From Paenibacillus oleatilyticus (GTDB lineage: Bacteria > Bacillota > Bacilli > Paenibacillales > NBRC-103111): DNA of 64,000 nucleotides. Positions 25,149 to 33,266 of this stretch are shown here, piece by piece. A program made the translations under genes and the position numbers. Location of the stretch: positions 62,001-126,000 of the forward strand of contig NZ_JAHNZO010000005.1 in NCBI RefSeq assembly GCF_018998565.1. The letters are read 5' to 3'. Under the pieces are notes generated by a model. The model ran no database searches and was not told where the DNA came from. It saw only the letters and a program-made list of their open reading frames with translations. Within the stretch, counting starts at the first letter, position 1, and each line of letters starts with the position of its first letter.

Positions 25149-25766
25149 TTAATAGGTGGTTTTACTAGGTTGTCCCTCCGGCGTTAACTGATAGAAGCCG
25201 TCCTGTACGTACAACCGGTAGGCGCGACTTTCCTCGTCGTAAGCGGCTGCGTGCTGCCATGCCTCTTCCAGCGATTCCATCTTGATCAACCGATGGAAAA
25301 AGTGCATGATGAACAGCGCGGCCGCTTCTCCCGAAACATCTTCATCGGCGGCGATATACGCTTTAAGGTTTCCTTGCATAAAAGCTTTTCCCGCTTCTTC
25401 CACGCCCGCCGAGCAGGCCGTATTGATAACAACCGTTCCCGGCAGGTTGATCGCTTGGCCTATCGTCTCCGGAAGCATAACCTCATCGTGCAAGCTCGAA
25501 ACGTCGATTTCTTCGATATATTCGCCGAAAATAATCCCGCCCTTGTCCCCATGAGCGCTAATAATAAGGTACGGCGGGGCGTTTTCTTCTCCTTGCCCGA
25601 TCACTTGCAGAAAATCCCCTGGTGTGCCGATCGCATGAAACAGCGTAACCGTATTGAATTGTTCCAGGACCGTACGAATAAAATTGGCCTCGCCGCCGTC
25701 GTCGATCGCAGCGATCGCAACAGGCAACCGTTTGGCGTAAAATCGGGTATCCACAGGCTTCCACAT
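25149..25766 (-). CDS. Stand-alone CHAT/caspase-like putative protease
   Basis: A 205-residue single-domain protein. It has a His-Gly after a hydrophobic strand (PPYLIISAHGD, His72), a Cys after the next strand (GTVVINTACSAGVEEAGKAF, Cys118), and the end pattern IAADEDVSGEAAALFIMHFF followed by a SLEEAWQHA helix. This order matches CHAT-type clan CD cysteine proteases, whose dyad is His and Cys. The N-terminal 60 residues form an alpha/beta start (LPVAIAAIDDGGEANFIRTV). I set the start at 25766 because GAGGAG lies 10 nt upstream; an ATG at 25784 overlaps that site. Protease activity and substrate are inferred. It lies 22 nt before the histidine phosphatase gene, on the same strand. Confidence 0.72.
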   Translation of the reverse strand: MWKPVDTRFYAKRLPVAIAAIDDGGEANFIRTVLEQFNTVTLFHAIGTPGDFLQVIGQGEENAPPYLIISAHGDKGGIIFGEYIEEIDVSSLHDEVMLPETIGQAINLPGTVVINTACSAGVEEAGKAFMQGNLKAYIAADEDVSGEAAALFIMHFFHRLIKMESLEEAWQHAAAYDEESRAYRLYVQDGFYQLTPEGQPSKTTY

Positions 25767-25859
25767 TGGTGTACCACTCCTCATCTATTTTTATATGCTT
25801 ACGACGAGGGTTTTCCATGGTTTCGCTATTTTTGGATTTAGACCCCAAGGCGGACGGAA

Positions 25860-25933
25860 AAAAGCACCTTTCGTGAAGGACGAGGCCAGCCGCTGTATGC
25901 TGCCCCTTCCTATCTAGAAATGTGCTTTATTTT
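25860..25933. terminator. Possible long-loop terminator
   Basis: AAAGCAC near 25861-25867 is complementary to GTGCTTT near 25921-25927, with a small CCTTTCGTGAAGG hairpin inside and A/T-rich ends. It lies between two co-directional minus-strand genes. The long loop makes this weak. Confidence 0.3.
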
Positions 25934-25975
25934 GAAAGTTTTTTGTGTCGGAATCTCGCTCTTGTACGATTGAGC

Positions 25976-26830
25976 TTACAGCGTCAAGTTCACGATTGTT
26001 CCGGCGGGTGATTTATTTCCTTTACGCTTCTCCGAGTACGTTTCGATTTCTTGCGCCGTCAGCTGTCTCCTCCCGGATTGCTGCGGCTTATCCGAGCTTT
26101 CTTCTTCCTTCGTTTGTTTGGCGGGCTTGGCGGAAGCGATCTTGTCGTCCTCCCGGACCGCTTTAGTGAGGTCGCTTGCGATATTACCGGACTGTTCCAT
26201 AAGCTTGCCGTTTAAGTTCTCGGCTTTTTCCTTCAATTCGCTTGAGCGCGCAGGGTTACTGTGTTCCCAGCCTTTAGCCTCCGTTCGTAGCGTATTTTGC
26301 GCCATCTTGATGCGGCCGAAATTCTGCTTCTCTTGGCTCGCGGACACAACCGCTTGCATTGTGTTTGGAGATAAAACAGAATCCTCTTGGGATCGTTCAT
26401 TTGGGTAGCTGCCGCCAGGACTGGAGGCGTTCGACTTCTCGCCCTTTTTCTTGCTCTCTTCGTCTAATCCCGCTGCCTTCCGCTGCTCTTCGAGCTGGAT
26501 TTTTCTCATTTGTTCTTCCAGCTCCCGGATTTGCTTGTCGATGTTTTCGAGTTCCGCTTTCATCGATTCCGCACTGGTGCCTTTTTTCAAAGCCTCGCTT
26601 AAATAGTTGCCTCGTCGTTCCATCAGCCCTTGCTTTTGTTCCATTAGCCGCTCCAGTGCTGAGGCCGCCGTTTTTTGGCCGGGACCGTTAAGGAAAGGCT
26701 TGCGGATGGTAACCTTGTCCTGCTGCTGTTGCCTGTGCTCCTGCTGTTCGTTCGCATTGGATCGCCGAGCGTACGTGTGATTACCATGTGCGCCGACAAA
26801 CGAAGACCGTAAGTCTAGGGAAACGCGCAT
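25976..26830 (-). CDS. Coiled-coil hypothetical protein
   Basis: A 284-residue, charged, low-complexity protein without signal peptide or membrane helix. A Gln-rich N-terminus (NEQQEHRQQQQDK) is followed by a long coiled coil (LERLMEQKQGLMERRGNYLS; MKAELENIDKQIRELEEQMR), a Ser/Gly-rich linker and a Lys/Ser-rich tail. GGAGGAGG-type sequence precedes the ATG. I do not recognise a domain. The layout resembles structural or secretion-accessory proteins, but no function is claimed. Confidence 0.7.
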   Translation of the reverse strand: MRVSLDLRSSFVGAHGNHTYARRSNANEQQEHRQQQQDKVTIRKPFLNGPGQKTAASALERLMEQKQGLMERRGNYLSEALKKGTSAESMKAELENIDKQIRELEEQMRKIQLEEQRKAAGLDEESKKKGEKSNASSPGGSYPNERSQEDSVLSPNTMQAVVSASQEKQNFGRIKMAQNTLRTEAKGWEHSNPARSSELKEKAENLNGKLMEQSGNIASDLTKAVREDDKIASAKPAKQTKEEESSDKPQQSGRRQLTAQEIETYSEKRKGNKSPAGTIVNLTL

Positions 26831-26926
26831 GAAAATATCCTCCTCCGTGATTTTATTGTAAAAGCAATCCTTATTTTACTATATCGTCTAATGTCATTAA
26901 TTTTTAAAACGATTTACTAAAAAAGT

Positions 26927-27877
26927 TTATTGAAATAGATTTTTTGCTTCTAAAGACTTGAATACGGCGTCCCGTATCTTGATCGCCTGAATGGCGGATG
27001 TAATATCGAGAAACTTGCTCTTTTTGTTATGGTCCAAGCAATCCTTAATATGATGTAAGACTTGCTCGTAATCATCCTTCATTTGGGGAGTTAGCACTTC
27101 TTTGCTCCCATCTCGATAATAAATCGCAAATTCTTCTCTTGTGTTTGTACCATATTCAGCATCAAACTTGATAGAACCTTTTTCACAAATCACCTCAAAT
27201 CCTACACAAAACGGAGAGTTCTTCGGTAAATTGGTGTAGCTCTCAACAACGGCGAATTTATTTTCATAGTTTAATGTTGTGATTGCGATCGATTGGTCCC
27301 CCAAATCTATCCCATTGGAGACGACATGTTCAGGCATCCCCAAAATCTCGATCAGGAAATCAAAATTATGGATGTGGAAATCGGAAACGTTTTTTTGCAA
27401 TCCCAGATTTCCCCAAACCGGAGCGGTTTTATTATACGAGCGACATGAGATTACTTCACCGAATTCAAGGTTTTGGATTTTGTTTATCGTGATATGGTGG
27501 GGCGTCGAAAATTTAAAAAACAAGTCCACAAATACGTGTCTTTGATACTGTTCGGAGGTATGTAAAATATTTTCAGCCTCATCCATTTGGCAGCATAGTG
27601 GTGTTTCGCAAAAAACATGCTTTCGATGCTTTGATGTTTCAATGGCCCATTTGGCATGAAGAGGGGTAGGCAAGCAAATATCAACGACGTCGATTTCCTC
27701 ATGTTCAATGATTTCGTATATATCCGTCGTCGTTCCAATGTTCAGCGTCTCATTGATCTCTCTTAATTTGTTTTCATCCCGACCATAGATGAGAACGACC
27801 TCAAACCCCTTTATTTTTTTATAAAATTCCGCATGCTGTCTTCCAAATCCCGTCCCTAATATGCCGACTTTAACCAC
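26927..27877 (-). CDS. Gfo/Idh/MocA-like protein with altered EKP motif
   Basis: A 316-residue protein with the Rossmann start VKVGILGTGFGRQHAEFY and a Gfo/Idh C-terminal domain. In the usual EKP motif the lysine is replaced: CETPLCCQMDEAE. The gene is markedly richer in A+T than its neighbours, with Asn, Ile and Lys codons ending in A or T, which suggests recent acquisition. GTG start behind GGAGG. It is the last gene of a co-directional run and lies 30 nt below a cupin gene. It may bind NAD(P) but act differently from typical dehydrogenases. Confidence 0.82.
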   Translation of the reverse strand: MVKVGILGTGFGRQHAEFYKKIKGFEVVLIYGRDENKLREINETLNIGTTTDIYEIIEHEEIDVVDICLPTPLHAKWAIETSKHRKHVFCETPLCCQMDEAENILHTSEQYQRHVFVDLFFKFSTPHHITINKIQNLEFGEVISCRSYNKTAPVWGNLGLQKNVSDFHIHNFDFLIEILGMPEHVVSNGIDLGDQSIAITTLNYENKFAVVESYTNLPKNSPFCVGFEVICEKGSIKFDAEYGTNTREEFAIYYRDGSKEVLTPQMKDDYEQVLHHIKDCLDHNKKSKFLDITSAIQAIKIRDAVFKSLEAKNLFQ

Positions 27878-27907
27878 AGGGAATCCTCCATATTTTCTGT
27901 AAGATCC

Positions 27908-28249
27908 TTAAATAAACACCGTGTCGGCGTCCGTATGCTCGAAGCACAGATTAACCGTTCGTACGTTCGATCTGGTCCGGTGAACGACTCCGGCGGGAAT
28001 GGTGATGGAATCGTTGGCTTTCAAAGATACGGTATCGCGGTCATGGAAATCGATGAGCAGCTCGCCTTCCAGCACAATAAACAGCTCGTCGGAGGTCGGG
28101 TGATAATGCCATTGATATTCGCCGGTGAACACGGCCAGCCGAAGACAGCTTTCATTGACAGTACTGACGACTACGTTGCGGTACTGCTCTTCGACGCTGC
28201 CGCTTACTTGCGATAGATTGACAACTTTGAGTTCTTGGGCTGAGTTCAC
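27908..28249 (-). CDS. Cupin domain protein
   Basis: A 113-residue single cupin. Motif 1 is EYQWHYHPTSDELFIVLEGE (H-x-H, later Glu) and motif 2 is PAGVVHRTRSNVRTVNL (His), giving the usual metal site. GTG start after AAAGGA. Small cupins act as isomerases, dioxygenases or binding proteins. It lies 35 nt below the methyltransferase and 30 nt above the Gfo/Idh-like gene. Confidence 0.88.
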   Translation of the reverse strand: MNSAQELKVVNLSQVSGSVEEQYRNVVVSTVNESCLRLAVFTGEYQWHYHPTSDELFIVLEGELLIDFHDRDTVSLKANDSITIPAGVVHRTRSNVRTVNLCFEHTDADTVFI

Positions 28250-28284
28250 TGGGTATCATCCTTTGCTATTCGTAGTGGAAGCTA

Positions 28285-29055
28285 TCATTTTTTTCGGGCG
28301 ATAAGGTGGGTGAATACCGCAATATCTCTATACGGACTTAGACGTCCTAATTCGAGTTCCAGTTTCACGGCCCGGCGATGCCATTCTTCCTGATGCTTGA
28401 TTTCGTTATCGGCAATGTATCCGTAGATGTTGTGGATGCCGCACCGGTCCAGAACTTCGTAACCCGCTTCCTGAAGCCACTGATGCAGCCGTTCATAGGG
28501 ATACGTGGTGATGTCCGTTTGAATGACGCTGCTATATTCCTGATCGCTTTCGAGGCCATGCAAGGCTTCCTCGGGATCTTTAAGGATGACCGCTTTCTTC
28601 ATTACTTTTCCAACCGGATTATGAGCGATGAGGGATAAATAGCCGTGTTCGTTCTGCTTCGAGCTGATTTGATTGAGCAATTCTCCGGGCTCCTCCACAT
28701 ATTCCAGGACGTTATGGCAAAATATCCAGTCATACTGTTCCGGTAAAGCAAGCTCCTCTTGAAGCGTGGACACCCTGTAATCGATACTTATGCGGTGGTC
28801 CGCTGCGGATTGCTTCGCGATTTCGATCATTTCCGGCGTGGGGTCGATGCCCGTCACCCGATTTCCTCTCCTGGCATACTCCGAGCCGGTGATGCCGAAG
28901 CCGCAGCCGATATCCAGAATCGATTGTCCGGCCTCTTCGAGAAAACGGTCGATTTGATGCCAGGCTGTTGCATAGAATAGTTGTCCCCAAGGCATCTTGG
29001 TATAGGTTAAGTAGGACTGGATCGATTGGGAGAACGATGCGGTCTTGGAAGCCAT
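28285..29055 (-). CDS. Class I SAM-dependent methyltransferase
   Basis: A 256-residue methyltransferase. The SAM site is SILDIGCGFGITGSEYARRG and motif II is RVTGIDPTPEMIEIAK; motif IV is WIFCHNVLEYVEEPGELL. The overall pattern resembles CmoM-type (tRNA uridine-5-oxyacetate) methyltransferases, but that is only a similarity. AAAGGAGC precedes the ATG. It may belong to the operon running from GrpB to the Gfo/Idh-like gene. Confidence 0.88.
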   Translation of the reverse strand: MASKTASFSQSIQSYLTYTKMPWGQLFYATAWHQIDRFLEEAGQSILDIGCGFGITGSEYARRGNRVTGIDPTPEMIEIAKQSAADHRISIDYRVSTLQEELALPEQYDWIFCHNVLEYVEEPGELLNQISSKQNEHGYLSLIAHNPVGKVMKKAVILKDPEEALHGLESDQEYSSVIQTDITTYPYERLHQWLQEAGYEVLDRCGIHNIYGYIADNEIKHQEEWHRRAVKLELELGRLSPYRDIAVFTHLIARKK

Positions 29056-29070
29056 AGGATATTGCTCCTT

Positions 29071-29532
29071 TTATAGTTGTCCTTTTTCGGATTTACGAAT
29101 GGAAGCTGCTGCTATGCAAACGGCGATACTGACTATTCCGGATGCGATGTACGTGTTCGTATAATACGGAAGCGCCTCCGCCCCAACAAACTGCAACACG
29201 CTTGTCCAATTCACGATTCCGTCACCGCCGCCATCCCCACCTGAGGCTACAAAAGTCGCGCCGATAAGAAACAACAAAACCCGCTCTCCCACCACGGGTG
29301 CGATACTGATCCAGAAAGCTCCTTGACGGGGCCGTGCAAACTGCTTTCTTGCATACAGCCCTGCTGCGATGTAGGGGAGGATGAGTACGCTGGATCCAAT
29401 AATCGCGCCTGAAATGTGTCGCTGACGGTCGACGGGAAGGCCGGTCGTCAGCATGTAGGCTTGAACGGTGACAAACAGGCAGAGAAGATAGGCGATTGTG
29501 GTGACGAACCAGCCTTCGACGTATTTTTTCAC
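29071..29532 (-). CDS. Four-helix membrane protein of unknown function
   Basis: A 153-residue protein with four hydrophobic helices: TTIAYLLCLFVTVQAYML, AIIGSSVLILPYIAAGLY, FWISIAPVVGERVLLFLIGA and SGIVSIAVCIAAASI. A Gly-rich loop (GGDGGGDG) precedes the last. GTG start after AAAGGA. I do not recognise the family. It lies 15 nt above the methyltransferase. Confidence 0.7.
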   Translation of the reverse strand: MKKYVEGWFVTTIAYLLCLFVTVQAYMLTTGLPVDRQRHISGAIIGSSVLILPYIAAGLYARKQFARPRQGAFWISIAPVVGERVLLFLIGATFVASGGDGGGDGIVNWTSVLQFVGAEALPYYTNTYIASGIVSIAVCIAAASIRKSEKGQL

Positions 29533-29605
29533 AGTGACAGATCCTTTCTGAATAAAAGTTACTCACCCTATGCGCGGGTGGGCTGATCCGAGTTGCAGCA
29601 GTACG

Positions 29606-29992
29606 TCAATTGCTAAACGGATCTTTTCCTCTTGAATGTTGCATATGGTAGTCAATCCATTTGTCTAACGTGCTTTTGCTGTAATACCGGCGACCGTTCA
29701 TTTGAAAGAACGAAATGTATCTATCGGTATCGTAAGCCGACAGCTTCTCTCGGATCGCTTCCGACTTGTTGACCAGCTCTTTGAAGCTTGTTTCAGACAG
29801 CCCCACATAGCTCGCCGCCTCTTCGTCCGTTAGGAGCATTGTGGTGGACAGTGTTTGTGGCTTGCTCGAATCCTTGGGCACGAAGGCAGCTTGAATGGCA
29901 TCGGCGATTAGCTTGGCTCCGTAGATGAAGGACAGGCAGCACAGAATAACCAAAACTGCCTGCAAAATGGGATGGGTTTTATGCATTGGCAA
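29606..29992 (-). CDS. Membrane-anchored excisionase-like HTH protein
   Basis: The first 35 residues contain one membrane helix (ILQAVLVILCCLSFIYGAKL). The C-terminal 75 resemble an excisionase/MerR-like winged helix: LLTDEEAASYVGLSETSFKE, then DTDRYISFFQMNGRRYYSKS and TLDKWIDYHM, where the second beta-strand pair and final helix fit that fold. DNA binding by a membrane-tethered protein of this size is unusual. Both a TTG (29992) and an ATG (29986) fit the AAAGGA site. It lies 13 nt below the metallophosphoesterase. Confidence 0.7.
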   Translation of the reverse strand: MPMHKTHPILQAVLVILCCLSFIYGAKLIADAIQAAFVPKDSSKPQTLSTTMLLTDEEAASYVGLSETSFKELVNKSEAIREKLSAYDTDRYISFFQMNGRRYYSKSTLDKWIDYHMQHSRGKDPFSN

Positions 29993-30005
29993 CGCGATCC
30001 TTTCG

Positions 30006-30836
30006 TTACGGCTTGTGTTGAATGGTCACGATAGGTTGCGGTACTCCGTTATTCTTGTCCGGATAACCCAGCGAAGCATTGATAAACCGGCAGCCATGGC
30101 TGGTATAATCCATCCGGCTATGTACGTGCCCGAAGCACCATATCTTATGGTGAATATGCCCAAAGTACTCCGAACCGTCAAAATAATAAAAGCTCGTCGC
30201 CAGCTGATCTGCCCGGTCGGCAGGGACATGCGTCCAGTCCGGCGATACATGGGTTACGATAACATCGCTGTCCGGGAGAACTTGGTGAAGCTTCCGATTC
30301 TCTTCTTGAAACATCCAATTCACCAATCTCGGTCTTCCTTCGATTAGCGCAGAATCGTTCGAAATGGTTTTCCAATGGGCGTAGATCTGGTCCTCGTCAG
30401 CCTTTAATACTTGGAGACCGTACTGGAAATCGTACCACATGCCGCAGCCGCCGAACCGAATCCCGTCGATCTCGATCGAGTTTCCATCCAGGATATGCAC
30501 GTCCGGCAGTGGCTCAAGGAGCCGCTTCATTTCGGCCCATCGGTGGAACGAGTTCTTTTTGTATTTATTTTTGATGGATTTCGATACCAAATAATAGTCG
30601 TGGTTGCCTGCCGCGATGACGATATGTGGGTAATGTTCCTTAAGCCTCGTAAGCATCATTGCATTCTGCTTATTGAAGTGTCCGAGATCGCCGGCGATGA
30701 CTAAGGTGCTTGAGGGAGAGGCAGGCAAAAGCAGCTGAATAAAGGCATCCAACTGCCGGTTCATTTTCGTCAAATTCCCCGAATGCTCCACCCAAAAGTC
30801 CAAGTGAACGTCCGATATCAGGTCGAATTTCACCAT
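30006..30836 (-). CDS. Metallophosphoesterase
   Basis: A 276-residue calcineurin-like phosphoesterase with complete metal motifs: DLISDVHLDF (DxH), LVIAGDLGHF (GD), AAGNHDYYLV (GNHD), VIVTHVSPDW (H) and WCFGHVHSRMD (GHxH). No signal peptide is present. It belongs to the cytoplasmic YkwA/UDP-diacylglucosamine-hydrolase-like superfamily, but substrate is not evident. It is 13 nt after the GNAT stop. Confidence 0.9.
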   Translation of the reverse strand: MVKFDLISDVHLDFWVEHSGNLTKMNRQLDAFIQLLLPASPSSTLVIAGDLGHFNKQNAMMLTRLKEHYPHIVIAAGNHDYYLVSKSIKNKYKKNSFHRWAEMKRLLEPLPDVHILDGNSIEIDGIRFGGCGMWYDFQYGLQVLKADEDQIYAHWKTISNDSALIEGRPRLVNWMFQEENRKLHQVLPDSDVIVTHVSPDWTHVPADRADQLATSFYYFDGSEYFGHIHHKIWCFGHVHSRMDYTSHGCRFINASLGYPDKNNGVPQPIVTIQHKP

Positions 30837-30849
30837 TTTCCATTACCTG

Positions 30850-31266
30850 CTACAGAGTCTTCTTCAAAAAGTATTTCGTGCACCCCTGGACCGGAAAATC
30901 CTCCAGAGTCCCGAACACCTCGAAGCCGTGCTTTTTATAGAAATCCGGAGCCTGGAAGCTGAAGGTGTCCAAATAAATGAGTTTTACGTCCTGCTGCCGT
31001 CCGGCCTGTTCGATCTCTTCAAGCAAGCGCGAACCCAGTCCCAATTTACGCGAGCCTTCATCTACCCACAGCATTTCAACGAAAATACCTTCACCGAACC
31101 GACGGCTAAGCAGTCCGCCGATGATCTCTTGGCTTTCATTTTTTACAATGAAGTTTATGAAATCGTAGGAAGCGTCTACGTTCTTGAGATTGTAAGCTAT
31201 CAATTGATTCCGAACGAACCCGTATTCGTCCGATTCGCTGTCGACTCTTTCCAATTGGTAGTTCAT
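30850..31266 (-). CDS. GNAT family N-acetyltransferase
   Basis: A 138-residue GNAT. The acetyl-CoA loop is WVDEGSRKLGLGSRLLEEIE, followed by KLIYLDTFSFQAPDFYKKHG and FEVFGTLEDFP. I set the start at 31266 (MNYQLERV) because GGAGGAG lies 6 nt upstream; an earlier ATG at 31281 overlaps that site. Next to GrpB (23 nt). Confidence 0.9.
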   Translation of the reverse strand: MNYQLERVDSESDEYGFVRNQLIAYNLKNVDASYDFINFIVKNESQEIIGGLLSRRFGEGIFVEMLWVDEGSRKLGLGSRLLEEIEQAGRQQDVKLIYLDTFSFQAPDFYKKHGFEVFGTLEDFPVQGCTKYFLKKTL

Positions 31267-31289
31267 GTTTTTCTCCTCCATTTTGTGGT

Positions 31290-31835
31290 TTACCTGTCGC
31301 TATTTCCGGGCCGCCATCCCGTTTCTTGAGACCAGGAATGCGCTTGCTGCAAAATGCTCCAAATCACAGGGGTTTTCCCTTCCACGTAGCTCTCCCGCTC
31401 ATTCCGGTATAGCTCCATGAGACGATGCTTCTCCTTGACGTAGGCCGTACAAGCTTCCGGATGGGAGCGCAAATAGTCTCTAAATAGAAGGGTCAGTTGC
31501 TCGGACCAACTGCCGTGCTCCCTGACATGGATATGGGTTCTTTTCGCTCCCGTGCGTTCTCTGAAATAGGCTTTGGATTTGTCGGGGTTATCCTCCCGGT
31601 GAATGAAGCCGATGCTTTCCAACTGCGGCTTGTAAGTCTCCGGGGATGCAAGCCGCTTCACCGAAATTTGAATGTCGATGATGGGCTTCGCGTCGATCCC
31701 CTTCACGGAAGTGGACCCAACATGGTCGATGCGTATGGCGGCGTCTCCCAGGGCTTGTCTTATACGCTCTCCGATGATTTTGAATTCATCAGGCCACGAA
31801 TCGTTGTAAGGTAAGACGATAACCGGGTCTTTCAT
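31290..31835 (-). CDS. GrpB family protein
   Basis: A 181-residue protein with the GrpB/DUF421-like nucleotidyltransferase pattern: IRIDHVGSTSVKGIDAKPII followed by DIQISVKR, then RTHIHVREHGSWSEQLTLLF and RDYLRSHPEACTAY. GCGAGGTG precedes the ATG. In the family the fold is a minimal nucleotidyltransferase; its role is unknown. It heads the co-directional run down to 26927. Confidence 0.9.
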   Translation of the reverse strand: MKDPVIVLPYNDSWPDEFKIIGERIRQALGDAAIRIDHVGSTSVKGIDAKPIIDIQISVKRLASPETYKPQLESIGFIHREDNPDKSKAYFRERTGAKRTHIHVREHGSWSEQLTLLFRDYLRSHPEACTAYVKEKHRLMELYRNERESYVEGKTPVIWSILQQAHSWSQETGWRPGNSDR

Positions 31836-32055
31836 GATTCACCTCGCGCTGTTCCTTTTAAAGTTAGTATACCAAAAATTGGCTTATCGCGAAAAAACAA
31901 TATCGTATTAGCTGCGGTCCGTCATGGACAACATATCGCTCCGACCTATGAAAAACATATTCAAAAGGGTACGGCAAAGGTATACTAAGAATTAGCAAAT
32001 TCACAGCAGAGCATGTCCCAGCCTTGTATTTATACTCCGAAGAAGAGGTGGCAGA

Positions 32056-32598
32056 ATGACCATTTATATCGCGCTGCTGCGGGGAATTAACGTGAGCGGA
32101 CATAATAAGATCAAGATGGCCGAATTGAAGCGCATGCTGGAAACGATGGGCCTGCATCGGGTCCAAACGTATATTCAAAGCGGCAATGTTCTGTTCGAAT
32201 CGGAAGAGAGCCCGGAGACGCTGCGCCAGCGGATCGAAGAGGAGATTAGAGCGGTTTTTGGCATTTCGATCACCGTTGTCTTAAGGACGGCCGAGGAACT
32301 GGAGCAAATCATTGCGGATTGTCCATATGCGGATATCCCCTTGGCGGAAGGCGAGAGCATCCACGTTTCCGTCTTGACCGAAACGCCGCCGCAGAAGGTG
32401 GTCGACCTGCTGTCCGCCAGCGAACGAGATAACGATGAATACCACATCCATGGATGCGAGATTTACTTCTTGTTCCGTCGAAGCATACTGGATTCCAAGC
32501 TGGCAAAGCATTTGAACAAGCTGGGCGATACGGTGACCACACGCAACTGGAATACGATGAACAAATTGGCTGCGCTGGCGAAAGCGATGCGGGTTTAA
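32056..32598 (+). CDS. DUF1697 domain-containing protein
   Basis: A 180-residue protein that is a clear DUF1697 member: IYIALLRGINVSGHNKIKMA, LKRMLETMGLHRVQTYIQSG followed by NVLFES, and LGDTVTTRNWNTMNKLAALA. No biochemical function is established. GAGGTGGCAG precedes the ATG. The 220-bp gap upstream (31836-32055) is A+T-rich and shows nothing I can name. Confidence 0.9.
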   Translation: MTIYIALLRGINVSGHNKIKMAELKRMLETMGLHRVQTYIQSGNVLFESEESPETLRQRIEEEIRAVFGISITVVLRTAEELEQIIADCPYADIPLAEGESIHVSVLTETPPQKVVDLLSASERDNDEYHIHGCEIYFLFRRSILDSKLAKHLNKLGDTVTTRNWNTMNKLAALAKAMRV

Positions 32599-32715
32599 TG
32601 GGAAAGCTACCGTCCGGAAAAGAATGAATGGCTCATCAGAATGACTGACCGTTTCTGTCAGGGATCTGAAATTATACTCATGATGAGGATAAAAAAGATC
32701 CCGGGAGGAATGGGC

Positions 32716-33213
32716 ATGTTTACGACGATAACGAATTTTGCGGCGGAGTGGGAGAAGGAGGCGGAATTGACCGCTCAGGTTTTGAGTGGACTGACCGACG
32801 AGTCGTTACAACGGAGGATTGACGCCGATCGCCGCACGTTGGGAGCGCTGGCTTGGCATCTGGTCACGTCGATTGATTTTATGACCTCGTTGGGTCTTGA
32901 TTTCAGGGGAGTGAGCGAAGGCGCGAAAGCTCCGGAATCGGCGGAAGGCATCGCCGAGGAGTACCGGCGCATCAAGCAGGCTTTGCTCGAAGCCGTAACG
33001 ACGCAATGGACCGATGACACACTTCGCGAGTCGCGCACGATTGGGGGAGGGAAATGGCCGATCAGCGCTGCTTTGCGGTATTTCCTCATGCACCAGTCTC
33101 ACCACCGGGGCCAGATGACGGTGCTGATGAGGCAAGCCGGATTGCGTCCCCCTGAAATCTATGGCCCGACTTACGAGACTTGGGTGGATAAGGGAAAGGC
33201 GCCTTTGGACTGA
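32716..33213 (+). CDS. DinB family protein
   Basis: A 165-residue DinB/DfsB-like four-helix protein. Metal ligands are the His in ALAWHLVTSIDFM and the pair in YFLMHQSHHRGQM. GGGAGG lies 7 nt before the ATG at 32716, favouring it over the ATG two codons earlier. This is a second DinB paralogue in the window (see 24069-24524). Confidence 0.9.
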   Translation: MFTTITNFAAEWEKEAELTAQVLSGLTDESLQRRIDADRRTLGALAWHLVTSIDFMTSLGLDFRGVSEGAKAPESAEGIAEEYRRIKQALLEAVTTQWTDDTLRESRTIGGGKWPISAALRYFLMHQSHHRGQMTVLMRQAGLRPPEIYGPTYETWVDKGKAPLD

Positions 33214-33266
33214 CCGGCGTACAAAAGAAACGATTCCAGACGATTGCGGGAAAGAAGGTTTGGACC

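Noticed and set aside
25558-25848. 96-codon minus-strand frame overlapping the CHAT-like gene
   Set aside because: It is a frame-shifted shadow of the same strand; the CHAT-like frame has the motifs and the better ribosome binding site.
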